Shown: one piece after another, positions 34,942 to 44,154 of the stretch
How positions within the stretch are numbered: the first letter of the stretch is position 1
Layout: every line of letters begins with the position of its first letter
NCBI RefSeq assembly: GCF_013456555.2
Contig: NZ_CP084882.1
Coordinates: forward strand, 124,001 to 188,000
Direction: 5' to 3'
Source of the DNA: Natrinema zhouii
GTDB taxonomy: Archaea; Halobacteriota; Halobacteria; Halobacteriales; Natrialbaceae
Length of the DNA stretch: 64,000 nt
Position numbers and translations under genes: made by a program
The notes under the pieces: model-generated
Databases searched by the model: none
The model's input: only the letters and a program-made list of their open reading frames with translations
What the model was told of the DNA's origin: nothing

Positions 34942-35823
34942 ATGAGTTCTACGAACTTCCGAGATGATAAAACTTCGGATGAATCGAGTGTCAACCAAGA
35001 TGCGGCTGCGGAGAAGACGGACGTGGGCGTCGACGTGGAAGACGAGTTCGCGGAGTACGCCGTGGACGAGACGCCGGAGTTCCAGGCGTCGGTCGAGCAG
35101 GAGATCAACACGAAAGTCGAGACGAACCACCCGGAGACGGTGGTTGGACGCGAGGAGAACGAGTTCGGACACCTGCCACTGGCACAGGAAGAGCGAATTC
35201 GGGCTCGAGAGGAGGAAATCGAGGTGATCAGCGCAAAGGCGACGTTCGGAACGCAAGAGGGGCGAGAGAAGCGGACGCGAGAGGTCGTGGCCGAGCAGCG
35301 CCGAGAGCGGCGGGTCGAACGGGTGGATCCCCGTTCGGAGCTGGAGCAAGAGCAGTTGGCGGAGGTCAACACACAATCGGTGCGAATCACGGAGACGGTT
35401 CGTGGGGGTCCAAACCGGGCGGCAGTGAGCCGTGGACTGGCGGAGAAGGTGACGGACGGGAAGTCGATGATCGACGCAACCCTCGAGGAGATGGACGAAG
35501 TGAAAGCGGAGTCGGGAACGATCGTCGATATCGCAGACGTGCCGGAGGTGGAGGCAGGCGAAGTGGACGTGGAAGGCGAGATTATCGAGTTGTGGGATCC
35601 CTCGAAGTCGTCGATCAGCCAAGTGGGACTGATCGCGGATGAGACTGAGAAGATGAAGTTCACGATCTGGGAGAACTCCTACCAGACAACAGTGAGCGAG
35701 GGAGAGACGGTACGGATCAGGAACGCGGCAAAGAACTGGCACAACGAGCGATGCAATCTGGCCGTGACCGGCTGGAGCCGCCTCGAGTTCCCCGAACGCG
35801 GGCAGTGGTGGACCCAGGAATAG
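34942..35823 (+). CDS. RPA-like OB-fold protein with long charged N-terminus
   Basis: A 293-residue protein. The first 200 residues are acidic and helical with coiled-coil character (EEIEVISAKATFGTQEG, REVVAEQRRERRVERVD). Residues about 210-285 form an OB-fold like that of archaeal RPA/SSB proteins: VDVEGEIIELWDPSKSSIS, QVGLIADETEKMKFTIW, and VRIRNAAKNWHNERCNLAVT. I infer single-stranded DNA binding, plausibly for replication or transfer of this element. It follows a GC-palindrome-rich leader and a purine-rich tract. Confidence 0.78.
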   Translation: MSSTNFRDDKTSDESSVNQDAAAEKTDVGVDVEDEFAEYAVDETPEFQASVEQEINTKVETNHPETVVGREENEFGHLPLAQEERIRAREEEIEVISAKATFGTQEGREKRTREVVAEQRRERRVERVDPRSELEQEQLAEVNTQSVRITETVRGGPNRAAVSRGLAEKVTDGKSMIDATLEEMDEVKAESGTIVDIADVPEVEAGEVDVEGEIIELWDPSKSSISQVGLIADETEKMKFTIWENSYQTTVSEGETVRIRNAAKNWHNERCNLAVTGWSRLEFPERGQWWTQE

Positions 35824-36176
35824 CGTCGCCTCCCCTCTTTTTTGTGTGTCCGACCACACGCTCGCTTCGCTCGCGTCCTCCCCATCCTCCTCGCTTTGCT
35901 CCCTGTGGTCGCATCGCTCGTCCCTCGCACGTTCTGCGCGCTGAAGCGCGCATTCAGCGCGCGCCACCGCTGGCACGGCTCAGAGAGCATCACAGAGCCG
36001 TCCAGTCGGTCCGTACCCCAGCAGCAGAGAAGGCAGAGACGAGACCGCTCGAGTGACTGCTCAGTTCGACGCGATTGTGGCGTTGTTCACCCCTCACGAG
36101 AGGGAGAGGGCTCAGAGGTGACGGTGCCAGACAGCGAGCAAGAGTCGATTGTTGTTGAGTTTGCTCTGTTGACTCG
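35824..36176. other. GC-rich palindromic intergenic region
   Basis: No gene seen. It contains nested short palindromes such as CGCTCGCTTCGCTCGCG and CTGAAGCGCGCATTCAGCGC around 35866-35975. These could form hairpins acting as a terminator for the OB-fold gene. The right end meets the inverted repeat of the IS110-type element. Confidence 0.5.
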
Positions 36177-36190
36177 ATGGAAATCCTGCT

Positions 36191-36392
36191 ATCCCATGAG
36201 AGCGTGAAACAAGTATGGGACGCAAGAGGCCGAGCCCTATTCCGTGCACCGAAGCACGTGCTGTTGACTGGCCCGAGTGCGTAGGAAGCCGAGTCCTGGG
36301 CATTACAGCCCGACTGCCGCTCCCGGCGGCAGTCGGGAAAGTCCGTATAGGTGAATCTCTGTTTCACGCACCACCGTCCCGAGGTGAACCCA
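36191..36392 (+). ncRNA. Candidate bridge-RNA region of the IS110-type element
   Basis: IS110-family elements are known to encode a structured bridge RNA in the non-coding end flanking the recombinase. This segment lies between the element end and the recombinase ATG and holds strong hairpins: an 11 bp perfect stem CCCGACTGCCG/CGGCAGTCGGG at 36309-36337 with a 7-base loop, and CGTGC/GCACG at 36243-36258. No guide loops were verified. Confidence 0.35.
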
Positions 36393-36482
36393 ATGTTCAT
36401 CGGAATCGGCGTACACAAACGGTACTCACAAATCGCAGTATTGGACCAAAACGGTGAGATCGTCGAAGAGGTTCGCGTCGTA
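36393..36482 (+). pseudogene. IS110-type recombinase, 5' fragment
   Basis: The 30-codon start MFIGIGVHKRYSQIAVLDQN and following GEIVEEVRVV is the beginning of the IS110 RuvC-like domain. The family usually has IGIDVHK with the first catalytic Asp; here it is IGIGVHK, so that residue is already lost. The frame is broken at 36482 by the IS630 insertion; the remainder resumes at 37639. Confidence 0.8.
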
Positions 36483-37628
36483 GTACGTGAGAGAAGTTTT
36501 GGGGCTGGAGGGAGATAATCGACACAGTGAGCGGCGATCGTCGAAAGGACGTTGTTCGCCATCTTTCTGATGAAGAGCTTGATCAACTCCTGGCCGAGGC
36601 GGACGATCCGAAGGTCGTCCGCCGTCTTACCTTCGTAAAGAATCTCTATGAAGGCGACACGCTTGAGGAGGCAGCAAACCGGGTTGGGAAGTCTGAATCG
36701 ACCGGAAGTCGGTGGGGTCGCCGGTGGAATGAGGGCGGTCTCGGTCAACTGACGCCGAACTTCGGGGACGGACGCCCCCCGAAGCTCGGCGAAGATGACC
36801 AGGAAGAGCTTCTCGAACTCCTTCGTGAGGGCCAACCATGGAAACAACAGGAAATACAGCATCTCCTCAACACGGAATTCGACGTTGAGTATCATCCAGA
36901 TTATCTGAGCACGTTCCTCCGTGAACTCGGGCTTTCGTACTCAATTCCGCGGACAAAGCGCCCGTCACGGCCTGATAACGCTGAAGAGATCCTCGACGAG
37001 CGCCTTGATGAGGCGCTCGACGAGGACGACAACCAGCCTCACAACAAACACGAAGCCGACGAAGCCGGTGGCTGGGAACTTGACGACGATATTTGTACAG
37101 ATGGCGGGACTATTGTTGGATTCTTCGACGCGTCACATCCCCAACCGTGGGATAATTCGCGTCGGATGTGGTACGTCGATAACCCACATATCGAGCGACC
37201 GCTGGTTCAAATCGATGAACCAGCGGTCGGCTTCTATGCACTCAACGGCGAGAGCGTTGTTTCGTTTCCCGAAGATCAGACAAAAGAACGAATTTGCGAG
37301 TGTCTCGAAGCAATCCGCGAGCAGAATCCCGGCAAGCGGATTCTGCTCGTCTTGGACAATCTCTTCTCACACACGTGCGAGTATACGCGCAAGCGAGCGT
37401 CCCAGCTCGGTATCGATTTTGTGTTCTTACCGGTTGGATCGCCGGATCTCAACCCAATTGAATCGGTTTGGAAGAGTCTGAAGTGGGAAATTTCACCGTT
37501 AATCGTCGAGAGCGCGGAGGAGTTCCGCGCTCTCGTCAGTACTGTCTTCGAAAAAGTGACTGACCGTGTGAGCTTCGCTGGAAACTGGATCAAGCAGTTC
37601 CTTGACTTGCAAAAGTTATCTTGAGTAC
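36483..37628 (+). mobile_element. IS630-family insertion element
   Basis: About 1.15 kb inserted at a TA inside the IS110 recombinase gene. Left end TAGTACGTGAGAGAAGTTTTG and right end (reversed) TAGTACTCAAGATAACTTTT are imperfect terminal repeats sharing TAGTAC and the later CTTTTG/GTTTTG block. The right border could instead be at 37636, where TATTTATA precedes the resumed IS110 reading; the two readings differ by eight bases. Confidence 0.7.
36527..37624 (+). CDS. IS630-family transposase
   Basis: A 365-residue transposase starting at GTG 36527. The N-terminal part holds helix-turn-helix units (DTLEEAANRVGKSESTGSRW, GQPWKQQEIQHLL). The catalytic DDE domain shows Asp near GGTIVGFFDASHPQP, Asp in RILLVLDNLFSHT and Glu in SPDLNPIESVWKSLKW, the IS630/Tc1-mariner signature. 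The frame is intact, so it may be active. Its terminal sequence resembles that of the MITE copies at 187 and 59221. Confidence 0.88.
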   Translation: MSGDRRKDVVRHLSDEELDQLLAEADDPKVVRRLTFVKNLYEGDTLEEAANRVGKSESTGSRWGRRWNEGGLGQLTPNFGDGRPPKLGEDDQEELLELLREGQPWKQQEIQHLLNTEFDVEYHPDYLSTFLRELGLSYSIPRTKRPSRPDNAEEILDERLDEALDEDDNQPHNKHEADEAGGWELDDDICTDGGTIVGFFDASHPQPWDNSRRMWYVDNPHIERPLVQIDEPAVGFYALNGESVVSFPEDQTKERICECLEAIREQNPGKRILLVLDNLFSHTCEYTRKRASQLGIDFVFLPVGSPDLNPIESVWKSLKWEISPLIVESAEEFRALVSTVFEKVTDRVSFAGNWIKQFLDLQKLS

Positions 37629-37638
37629 TATATTTATA

Positions 37639-38547
37639 AACGCGAACCTCGACGACTTTGCCCAGCAGTACGCTGGGTCCAAAGCCGCGCTTGAAGCGAC
37701 CAGCAACTACTACCACATCCATGACACTCTTTCAGAGTATCTGGATGTGACCGTCGCTAACCCCGGCAAATTAAAGTTGATCTCCGACTCGGACAAGAAA
37801 ACTGACCGCGTTGACGCGAAACAACTCGCTCGGATGGTTCGGTTAGGATCGATTCCTGAAAGCTACGTTCCAACTGACGAGGTTAGACAAGCCCGCGCAC
37901 TTGTGCGCGGGCGCCAGAAGCTCGTCGAGAACCGGACCGAGTACGCGAACAAGATCCATAGCTTGTTGAGTGACCACGGGATCACTCAGGAGGTGAAACC
38001 GCTGAGTGTGAAGGGACGAGAGTTCCTGCGGGAACTCTCGCTCCCGGCACCGTGGGATGCATTACTGGAGTCGTATCTGGAACTCATTCAGACACTCACT
38101 GAGCAGATTGAGTCGTTAGAAGCAGAGATCGAGGAGCGGGCTGGGTCTCTGAAGGAGACCCAGCTCCTGATGACGATTCCTGGTGTGAGTTACTTTACGG
38201 CGTTGACGATTTACGCGGAGTTGGGAGAGATCAACCGGTTTGATCGGGCCAAAGAGGTCGTAAGTTACGTTGGACTGAACCCGATAATCCGCGAGTCTGG
38301 CGACTCGCGGTTTGAGGGGAGCATCTCGAAGCGAGGATCAGGACGAGTCCGGTGGCTGCTCGTTCAAGCGTCATACTCTGCGGTACATACGTGCGAAGAC
38401 GAGTACCTCAGCCGGTTTTACAACCGGTTAGCTCGAAAAAAGAACTCGAAAACAGCGATTGTAGCAACCGCCCGAAAGCTGCTGGTTTCAATGTATCACA
38501 TGCTGGATCGTGAGGAGGTGTACGACCCACCAGGGGTGAGTGCCTGA
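37639..38547 (+). pseudogene. IS110-type recombinase, 3' fragment
   Basis: Resumes at NANLDDFAQQYAGSKAALEA and continues through KKTDRVDAKQLARMVRLG to the C-terminal transposase_20-type domain (LLMTIPGVSYFTALTIYAEL, FEGSISKRGSGRVRWLLVQA) with its catalytic Ser in KRGSGRVRW. Apart from the split, this part is undamaged. The left and right fragments do not join in the same frame with a simple two-base TA duplication, so an extra indel exists at the junction. Confidence 0.82.
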
Positions 38548-38550
38548 GCG

Positions 38551-38904
38551 CCGCCGGAGCGGCGCTCATTGGCCGGTTGGTGGCAGCGCGAGCGACTGCT
38601 CTCGCAAACAAGAAGTCCCCCGCCTGATGGCTGTTTCAGTAGCTATCGGTTCGCCGGTTGTCGATTCTACGTTCGAAAACTACAGCAAGTCCTCGTCGCC
38701 CGAAGAATTATCTTGGCAAGCATGGTTTGGTCAGTCAGCAGGATTTCCATAGGTGAATAGGGGTACGGCGTCGGGGGAGGTGTGCGACAGCCACGAACGA
38801 GAGGTCGAAGGATAATATCTTAGAAATCACGCTTCATTCTTGCCCCAAGCCAGATAGGTACGCTATCCACAGTTGCTAAACGAACCACAGGGTGTCATAG
38901 AAAA
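38551..38904. other. Right end of the IS110-type element and flank
   Basis: No gene. A GC hairpin (GCGCCGCCGGAGCGGCGC, about 38549-38567) follows the recombinase stop and is a probable terminator. The inverted repeat at 38737-38750 marks the likely element border. GGTGTCATAG at 38891-38900 matches the motif at 31425. The region ends at the 10 bp target duplication of the next element. Confidence 0.5.
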
Positions 38905-39132
38905 GTTTCCATACCATCTGTTCTAGTTTAGTGGCGGAGTGAAGCAGGATCTTAGCGGAGACTGTACCAAATTGGGGTGGAATTGGATAAGGAGACTGGG
39001 TTCGCTGGAGCAGGCAGTCGCTGATTCGTCGTGTGATACCTTCGAGGCGGCGCACTCACGGCTGTGAGTGCGTCGCCGTTCCAGAGCTGCCGCTATCGAG
39101 ACAGGAGCTACCCCAGTCGTCAGGCGAGTTCG

Positions 39133-40440
39133 TTACCAGAACTCGCCTGACTCAACCTGCTCACGTAACCGCGGCCGATGTGGATTTGGATCACGTGATG
39201 ACCACAGCAACAACTCATCTAAATCCGGAAGCTCGTACCCTAAATCGAGCATCACGTACAACTGGACCAGGTGCGCGTGGCGCTCGACAGCGTGTGAACA
39301 TCGGCGTTGAGGAAGATGCGACGACGACGCCGCGGCGTCGTCGACGCTATCCTGCTGTTTTGCGTCGAGTTTTCGGAGTTCATCGACAATAACACGGCTC
39401 AGAAGCAGCGAGATTGCGGACATGATGATCAGCGCCTCGATAATGTACGGATCGGTCGTGTTGATCTCATCGAGGGCGAAACGCGATTTGAGTTCTTTGA
39501 ACAGCAGCTCGATCTCCCAGCGCACCCGATAGAGCTGTGCGATATCGGGCGCGCTGTAGTCGTCTTTGTCGAGATTCGTCAAGTACAGATGGTACTCGTC
39601 GTTGACTTCGTTGCGAACGCCGACCAATCGAAAGGTTCGGGTCGTGCTGACGCCCGACCCTCGTTTACGGTCGAACGAGAGAGTGAGCCGCACGTCGATT
39701 TCCTGTCGCTGCAGGTCGTCGAGGACGGCCTGCAGCGACTGACCCTCTAGCGAAATGCTGTTCCCTCGCCACGTGCGAAGTTCTTCGACGATCTCGAAGT
39801 TCGCGTTCTCTTTGACGCGAGAGACAAACCGGCCGTCGTTAGCGTCGATGCGGTCGAACAACCAGAAATCGTAGTAGCCAAGATCGAACAGGATGAGGGC
39901 GCCAGCTACCCACTCGCCGGTGGGTAGCTGGCTCCGTTCATGGGTGTTCGCGTCGGTTGTCTGGAATCGCGTTGGAAGCCCAGTCGAGAGTGACTCCGTG
40001 AGATGAAGTTTCGCGCCGGCTCGGTCGTCGTCAAGCGCGTAGACATCTTTAGCGTCTTGATAGAGCGAGATGACCGTGGCGTCGACGATGAGGACGTCTC
40101 GAAATCGTTCGAGACGTCCGCTCAGATCGGTTCGGCCCGTGTCGAGATTCTCGATGGCGTCATCGAGAATCTCTCGAAGGAGTGCAACGAATCCTGGTCC
40201 GAACCATCCATAGAAGGTTGAATAAGCGAGTTTATCACAGTCACCCATCTCAACGTAGCGTTCGAGAAACGTCTGGATGGATCGATCAGATCCGGCAGCG
40301 AAGCCAAGTGAAAGCGTGTAGAACAGCGCGACGACGTCGAGTTTCCGTTCGCGTTGGATGAGATTCGTTGCGCGAGCACGCTCGCGCAACTCATCAGAGG
40401 GAAACGCTCTTTGAATTCGATTCACAATTACTGAATCCGG
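39133..40440 (-). pseudogene. IS4-type transposase (ISH8-like), 5' end displaced
   Basis: About 436 codons from PDSVIVNRIQRAFPSDELRE to the stop. DDE features: Asp in DVLIVDATVISLYQDAK, Asp near ILFDLGYYDFWLFDRID and Glu in YRVRWEIELLFKELKSRF, the YREK-like signature of IS4 transposases. The IS5 insertion at 40441 separates the first few codons: beyond it, 41378 onward reads (reversed) MTYRPPD, which joins in frame to SVIVN. The current reading through 40473 uses IS5 end sequence, so native expression is probably lost. Confidence 0.8.
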
Positions 40441-41369
40441 TGCCGTGTTGAATAGATGCTGAGTCACGGTCACAGCGGTTCACAGAGCAGTTCTATGTTC
40501 GAGATAGCGAACATCAGGACGATTTCACGGAACTGCCGATACCAGCCCAGCGCTCGCACGGCATCGCCGAGCGAGCGCTTCGTTGTCGAATACGAAGTCT
40601 CGGCCATCCAGCGCTGAGAGTAGCCTTTTGCGCGGATGAGAGCGTTATGACCTAGCGTCAACGGCCTCGATCCACGCTGTAAGATGAGTGGTTCGACACC
40701 AAGCGCGTAGAACTCGTATTTCGTGATCCAGTTGTGGAACGCTTTGTCGGCAGCTACGGACAGCAGGTCGTCCGCGTTCCGGCGGACGACCTGCGGCCCG
40801 GTCTTCGTATCGTGTTTCCACCGGGCAGAGATATGCACGTCAAGGACAGCAAGAGACTCTCTATCGGTTAGTGTCGTCACTTTCAGTGTTTGGACGTTAC
40901 TGCCTGACCGCTGGCGGTAGTACGACGAGGCTGAGCGACGGTCGAAGAATGTGCTGTCGAGAGCAGCGTGGCCAGACTGCGGGTGTTGCTGCGCTGAAAC
41001 GCGCAGCAACGCCCGCCAAACCCACATTTTCAGCCGGTCGAATGATTTGTAGATTGTGCTGTAGTCCGGGAGATCGTCTCGATCTAAACCGAGTGCGTCA
41101 CGAATCTCGGCCATATACTTCAGCCGATTCGACGTTTCTCGGTAGCTGTGGCCGTCTTCGAGCCGGAGACAGTGCAGAACGACGTGCTTCCAGCGGGCGA
41201 ACCCGCCGCTGGCGGGCTCGCCCGCGTGCTTTCCCAACGCTTGTTTGACTAGGTGCCGACACTGCTCAACGAAGTCGAGGAGATCGACTTCCATGGACAG
41301 AATCGATTTCCTCGGCTTCGTCCTTCTGCTCCGTGATATCAGCCGATTAGATCGCTATTCAACAGGGCA
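40441..41369 (-). mobile_element. IS5-family element inserted in the IS4 gene
   Basis: 929 bp bounded by 15 bp terminal repeats TGCCGTGTTGAATAG and (reversed) TGCCCTGTTGAATAG, one mismatch. The 8 bp target duplication GAATCCGG is at 40433-40440 and 41370-41377. This proves insertion into the pre-existing IS4-type element. Confidence 0.9.
40470..41294 (-). CDS. IS5-family transposase
   Basis: A 274-residue transposase, apparently complete: N-terminal helix-turn-helix region, then DDE residues in GHAALDSTFFDRRSASSYY (Asp), LLSVAADKAFHNW (Asp) and a Glu near WMAETSYSTTKRSLGDAVRA. It ends with the family-typical RQFREIVLMFAISNIELL. ATG at 41294 lies about 75 bp inside the element end. Closely related in layout to the copy at 55127 but with different terminal repeats. 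Confidence 0.88.
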   Translation of the reverse strand: MEVDLLDFVEQCRHLVKQALGKHAGEPASGGFARWKHVVLHCLRLEDGHSYRETSNRLKYMAEIRDALGLDRDDLPDYSTIYKSFDRLKMWVWRALLRVSAQQHPQSGHAALDSTFFDRRSASSYYRQRSGSNVQTLKVTTLTDRESLAVLDVHISARWKHDTKTGPQVVRRNADDLLSVAADKAFHNWITKYEFYALGVEPLILQRGSRPLTLGHNALIRAKGYSQRWMAETSYSTTKRSLGDAVRALGWYRQFREIVLMFAISNIELLCEPL

Positions 41370-41572
41370 GAATCCGGTGGTCTGTAAGTCACATCATCTA
41401 CCGGATTTCTCTGACAGGTAGTCACAACGATATTCAATCAGACGACGGTACAATCGGTTAAACTAGAACGCATGGTTTCCATACCCTCTCTCTGTGACTA
41501 TCCGACAAACGGTAAGTACAGACGAAGCAGATATCACGACTGCACCAAGCGCCCGCACTCATCCTCTGACAG

Positions 41573-42292
41573 TTATCCGGATTGACTTGACTTCTTGGCC
41601 TTGAGGAAGTTATCGCGGAGGTATTCCAACTCGTCGAACCCATAACTTCTTAGAAGATCCTCGACTTCGTGCTTACTACTTCCAAGACGTTCTAATGGCT
41701 GGTCGTGGGTTACAAGGTATGCCAGCCGCGTCGTTAGCGACGAGAAGGTCATTGAACCGCCACGGAGCAGATTGATTTCTTCGCCCACGATGTCCGACAT
41801 GATAACGGTTGGCGATGGGACACCATCATCTTTGATGATGCTATCGAGCGTTCGAACGGGTGTTTCTATCCCCTGCCCCGAATGGCGAACTTCGCCCATC
41901 CCACCTAGCGTATCGTGTTGAGTATCGAACGCTATCGCCCCATCTGAATTTGAGATAGCACAATCCATAACGAGGGCGTCAATCTCATTTAACTCAAGGT
42001 TCGTCTCTAGACTCCTCCGTGTCTGGGGGTGAGGCTCGAAACAGACGATATCTATCTCAGGGTGCCTTCGACCGATTACACAGCTGTTGATGCCAATATG
42101 AGCACCAATATCGAAGAAGACATCGTCCCCGTGCATTTCGGAAAACATGTCCTCAAACATCTCATCATAGATTCCGACATCGTCGGGAAGAAATCGACGT
42201 TCTCTTTCTGACGCCACACGAAACTGCACGTCGACACCGCTGATCGTAGTCTGTACGGGTTCATCGGACGGCTGCTCTTCATCTCGGTCCAT
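41573..42292 (-). CDS. FkbM-family methyltransferase
   Basis: A 239-residue SAM-dependent methyltransferase. Motif I is in DVFFDIGAHIGINSCVIG and the acidic SAM-ribose residue in IDIVCFEPHPQTRRSLETNL. The conserved late block in TVIMSDIVGEEINLLRGG corresponds to the FkbM signature, usually written D-x-E-G-x-E; here it is DIVGEE, shifted by one. FkbM enzymes O-methylate sugars or polyketides. No glycan genes are adjacent, so the substrate is unknown. It is an isolated gene between an IS cluster and a small membrane gene. Confidence 0.85.
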   Translation of the reverse strand: MDRDEEQPSDEPVQTTISGVDVQFRVASERERRFLPDDVGIYDEMFEDMFSEMHGDDVFFDIGAHIGINSCVIGRRHPEIDIVCFEPHPQTRRSLETNLELNEIDALVMDCAISNSDGAIAFDTQHDTLGGMGEVRHSGQGIETPVRTLDSIIKDDGVPSPTVIMSDIVGEEINLLRGGSMTFSSLTTRLAYLVTHDQPLERLGSSKHEVEDLLRSYGFDELEYLRDNFLKAKKSSQSG

Positions 42293-42366
42293 GATTGTGA
42301 TAAGCAGATCTTAGAGGATACGCAAAATAACAATACAGCTTTGACACCATTACATGATAACTTCGT

Positions 42367-42722
42367 ACCTGTAGTTATCGCTCAGTACAGGTAAAGAAGT
42401 GAACAGTATATTCAAAAATGATAGCGTCACGAATCCGGTTCGAGAGCCTGAACGCTTACCGAGATAAAGTAGACGAACATGAACAAGAAAAATCCGACAA
42501 TGAGCGGAATGAGCCGCTGATCAATGACGGCGAGTTCCAATATTGCCGAGACAGCGATCCCGCTTATGAAAACCAATATCACGAACCCACCAACCGCATA
42601 GTAGAACCGGAGATCGGATTCAAAGTAGCTTTGAATTCCCATTACGCTCTGTTGGCGACCGGCAACGAAAAGTACAGCGAAGTTCGCACAGTCTGTATCT
42701 GTAGTTGCCGATCAGTACAGGA
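42367..42722. repeat. Two 26 bp dyads flanking a small membrane-protein gene
   Basis: ACCTGTA...TACAGGT at 42367-42392 is a 7 bp inverted repeat with 12 bases between. A related copy with ATCTGTA...TACAGGA occurs at 42697-42722, same spacing and orientation, 21 of 26 bases identical. They bracket the 71-codon gene at 42427-42642, suggesting either regulatory sites on both sides or a small duplicated/mobile unit. Confidence 0.55.
42427..42642 (-). CDS. Small two-helix membrane protein
   Basis: A 71-residue protein with two hydrophobic helices (about 14-34, FYYAVGGFVILVFISGIAVS, and 44-64, LIPLIVGFFLFMFVYFISV) joined by a short polar turn. No family recognised. It is flanked on both sides by related dyads and lies between the methyltransferase and acetyltransferase genes. 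Confidence 0.6.
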   Translation of the reverse strand: MGIQSYFESDLRFYYAVGGFVILVFISGIAVSAILELAVIDQRLIPLIVGFFLFMFVYFISVSVQALEPDS

Positions 42723-42793
42723 TGCAACGTTATCACGTTTTATCAGATAGATAGTCGTTACGAATAAGTGAACCGCACATTCAACGAGCGACA

Positions 42794-43234
42794 GTGGCCG
42801 TCGCCGAGCAACTTGCGGCGGTATACCAGAGCGCGTATCAGGAAAATCGTCGGCTAGGACTCCCCAACGAAGCAGAGTCTGCATCAGAGAGGAAGATAGC
42901 TGACTTGGTTCAGCAGAACACAGTCTACGTTGCCAAGAAAGGCGGCGATGTAATTGGCGGTGTCTGTCTCGAAGAAACAGACTCGGACCGTGTGGAACTC
43001 AGCCGACTCGCCGTACACGAAAACTGGAAAGGAGAGGGTGTCGGAAGACAGTTACTGGACTACGCAGAGGAACAGGTTCGGCACTGTGGGTACGCTACGA
43101 TCCGGCTGATCACTCCGGAAGAGCATCCATATCTCCCGGAGATGTACCGCCAACGTGGGTATGAGGACGTCGAGACAGTCTCGCAGGAGAACTATCTCTT
43201 TGAGTTTCTCGTGATGGAAAAAGCTATCCGATAA
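42794..43234 (+). CDS. GNAT-family N-acetyltransferase
   Basis: A 146-residue acetyltransferase. The acetyl-CoA binding motif A lies in LSRLAVHENWKGEGVGRQLL, with the Q/RxxGxG/A element in WKGEGVG. Motif D/B lies in YLPEMYRQRGYEDVETV. It begins at GTG 42794, and the start may be slightly shortened relative to the family. Substrate unknown; many relatives acetylate small metabolites or protein N-termini. Confidence 0.88.
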   Translation: MAVAEQLAAVYQSAYQENRRLGLPNEAESASERKIADLVQQNTVYVAKKGGDVIGGVCLEETDSDRVELSRLAVHENWKGEGVGRQLLDYAEEQVRHCGYATIRLITPEEHPYLPEMYRQRGYEDVETVSQENYLFEFLVMEKAIR

Positions 43235-43457
43235 GTAAGCAAGTAGAGTGAACGGACAGTTCGCTCCAGATTCGGTGAAAAGAGCGTCATGTGGATCGTT
43301 CGATGACACCCTCGAACCGGCCTCTGCTACAGTTTCCATTATTTGATTGAGTGTAATATATATCCAACAGAGCACAACATTCTACTTTCACAGCGCGGAG
43401 ACATACAATTCTCCGTGGAAAGAAGTAAAATGCAGCATCGTTGAATACTCACGCGAG

Positions 43458-43733
43458 ATGGATGACCTCACCGGCTTCCAACGAGACCTCCTGTACGTGA
43501 TCGCAAGTGCCGACCGCCCGTCTGGCCAAGATGTCAAGGAGGAGATAGAGGAGTACTATGAGAGCGAGATCAATCACGGCCGGCTGTACCCAAACCTCGA
43601 CACGCTTGTCAACAAGGAGTTGGTCGAGAAGGGCGAACTCGACCGACGAACGAACTATTACGCGATCAGCGACGCAGGAGAGCAAGCGATCCAAGATAGA
43701 CGAGAGTGGGAAGATCAGCACGTCGAGTTGTAG
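43458..43733 (+). CDS. PadR-family transcriptional regulator
   Basis: A 91-residue winged-helix protein: DLTGFQRDLLYVIASADRPS at the start, the recognition helix in VKEEIEEYYESEINHGRLYP, and the wing in LVNKELVEKGELDRRTNYYA. This is the haloarchaeal PadR pattern. A close paralogue is at 49978 on the other strand, sharing GRLYPNLDTLV. ATG 43458 is chosen; the longer upstream reading has no matching homology. The target is likely a nearby gene or itself. Confidence 0.88.
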   Translation: MDDLTGFQRDLLYVIASADRPSGQDVKEEIEEYYESEINHGRLYPNLDTLVNKELVEKGELDRRTNYYAISDAGEQAIQDRREWEDQHVEL

Positions 43734-43826
43734 TGTAATCCATATTCATTCGTTCGAGAGCGTTGGAAATTCCGACCGTTTTGTCAATAAGAAGGCTTAT
43801 ACTGGCAAAATTGAGTCTCCCACTGT

Positions 43827-44132
43827 ATGCCAAGTGAGACAACGATGACAAATACCGTTACAGTAATCGGTCGTGGAGTGCCATCCAACTACGAAATTAG
43901 CGTCGATGGTGATATCGAACCAGTTGAGGCTGACTCGTTCGAGAAAACCACAGTAGTCTCGGAACATGCTGTTGAAGGGACGATCGAAACCGGCGTCCAT
44001 CGGTTCCAGTTCTCTGGGGAACTAGCGAATGTTCATGTTCTCGATTGGAACGGAACTCCAGCATCTGAATCACCGAGCACACCGGAAGTCCACATCGATT
44101 ACGGCGTCCCCGTCCGGAAGAACAACAGCTAG
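43827..44132 (+). CDS. Conserved haloarchaeal hypothetical protein
   Basis: A 101-residue protein with beta-rich sequence (TVTVIGRGVPSNYEISVDGD, VHRFQFSGELANVHVLDWNG). It looks like a small sandwich domain without enzymatic residues. The composition is fully haloarchaeal and the frame is intact. ATG 43827 or ATG 43845 could be the start. Co-location after a PadR regulator suggests a possible target, but there is no stronger link. Function unknown. Confidence 0.65.
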   Translation: MPSETTMTNTVTVIGRGVPSNYEISVDGDIEPVEADSFEKTTVVSEHAVEGTIETGVHRFQFSGELANVHVLDWNGTPASESPSTPEVHIDYGVPVRKNNS

Positions 44133-44154
44133 ACTGGCAACGCGATCTCGCTTC

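Larger units (their letters stand above)
36177..38750. mobile_element. IS110-type element disrupted by an IS630 element
   Basis: Inverted 14-mers ATGGAAATCCTGCT (36177-36190) and AGCAGGATTTCCAT (38737-38750) bracket the split IS110 recombinase and the inserted IS630 copy. Subterminal or terminal inverted repeats of this sort occur in the IS1111 subgroup of IS110. Exact element borders are inferred and no target duplication was identified. Confidence 0.55.
38915..41474 (-). mobile_element. IS4-type element carrying an IS5 insertion
   Basis: A 10 bp target duplication GTTTCCATAC occurs at 38905-38914 and 41475-41484. Immediately inside are imperfect terminal repeats CATCTGTTCTAGTTTA and (reversed) CATGCGTTCTAGTTTA. 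Between them lie the IS4-type transposase gene and a complete IS5 element. Removing the IS5 copy and its 8 bp duplication leaves about 1.6 kb. Confidence 0.82.
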
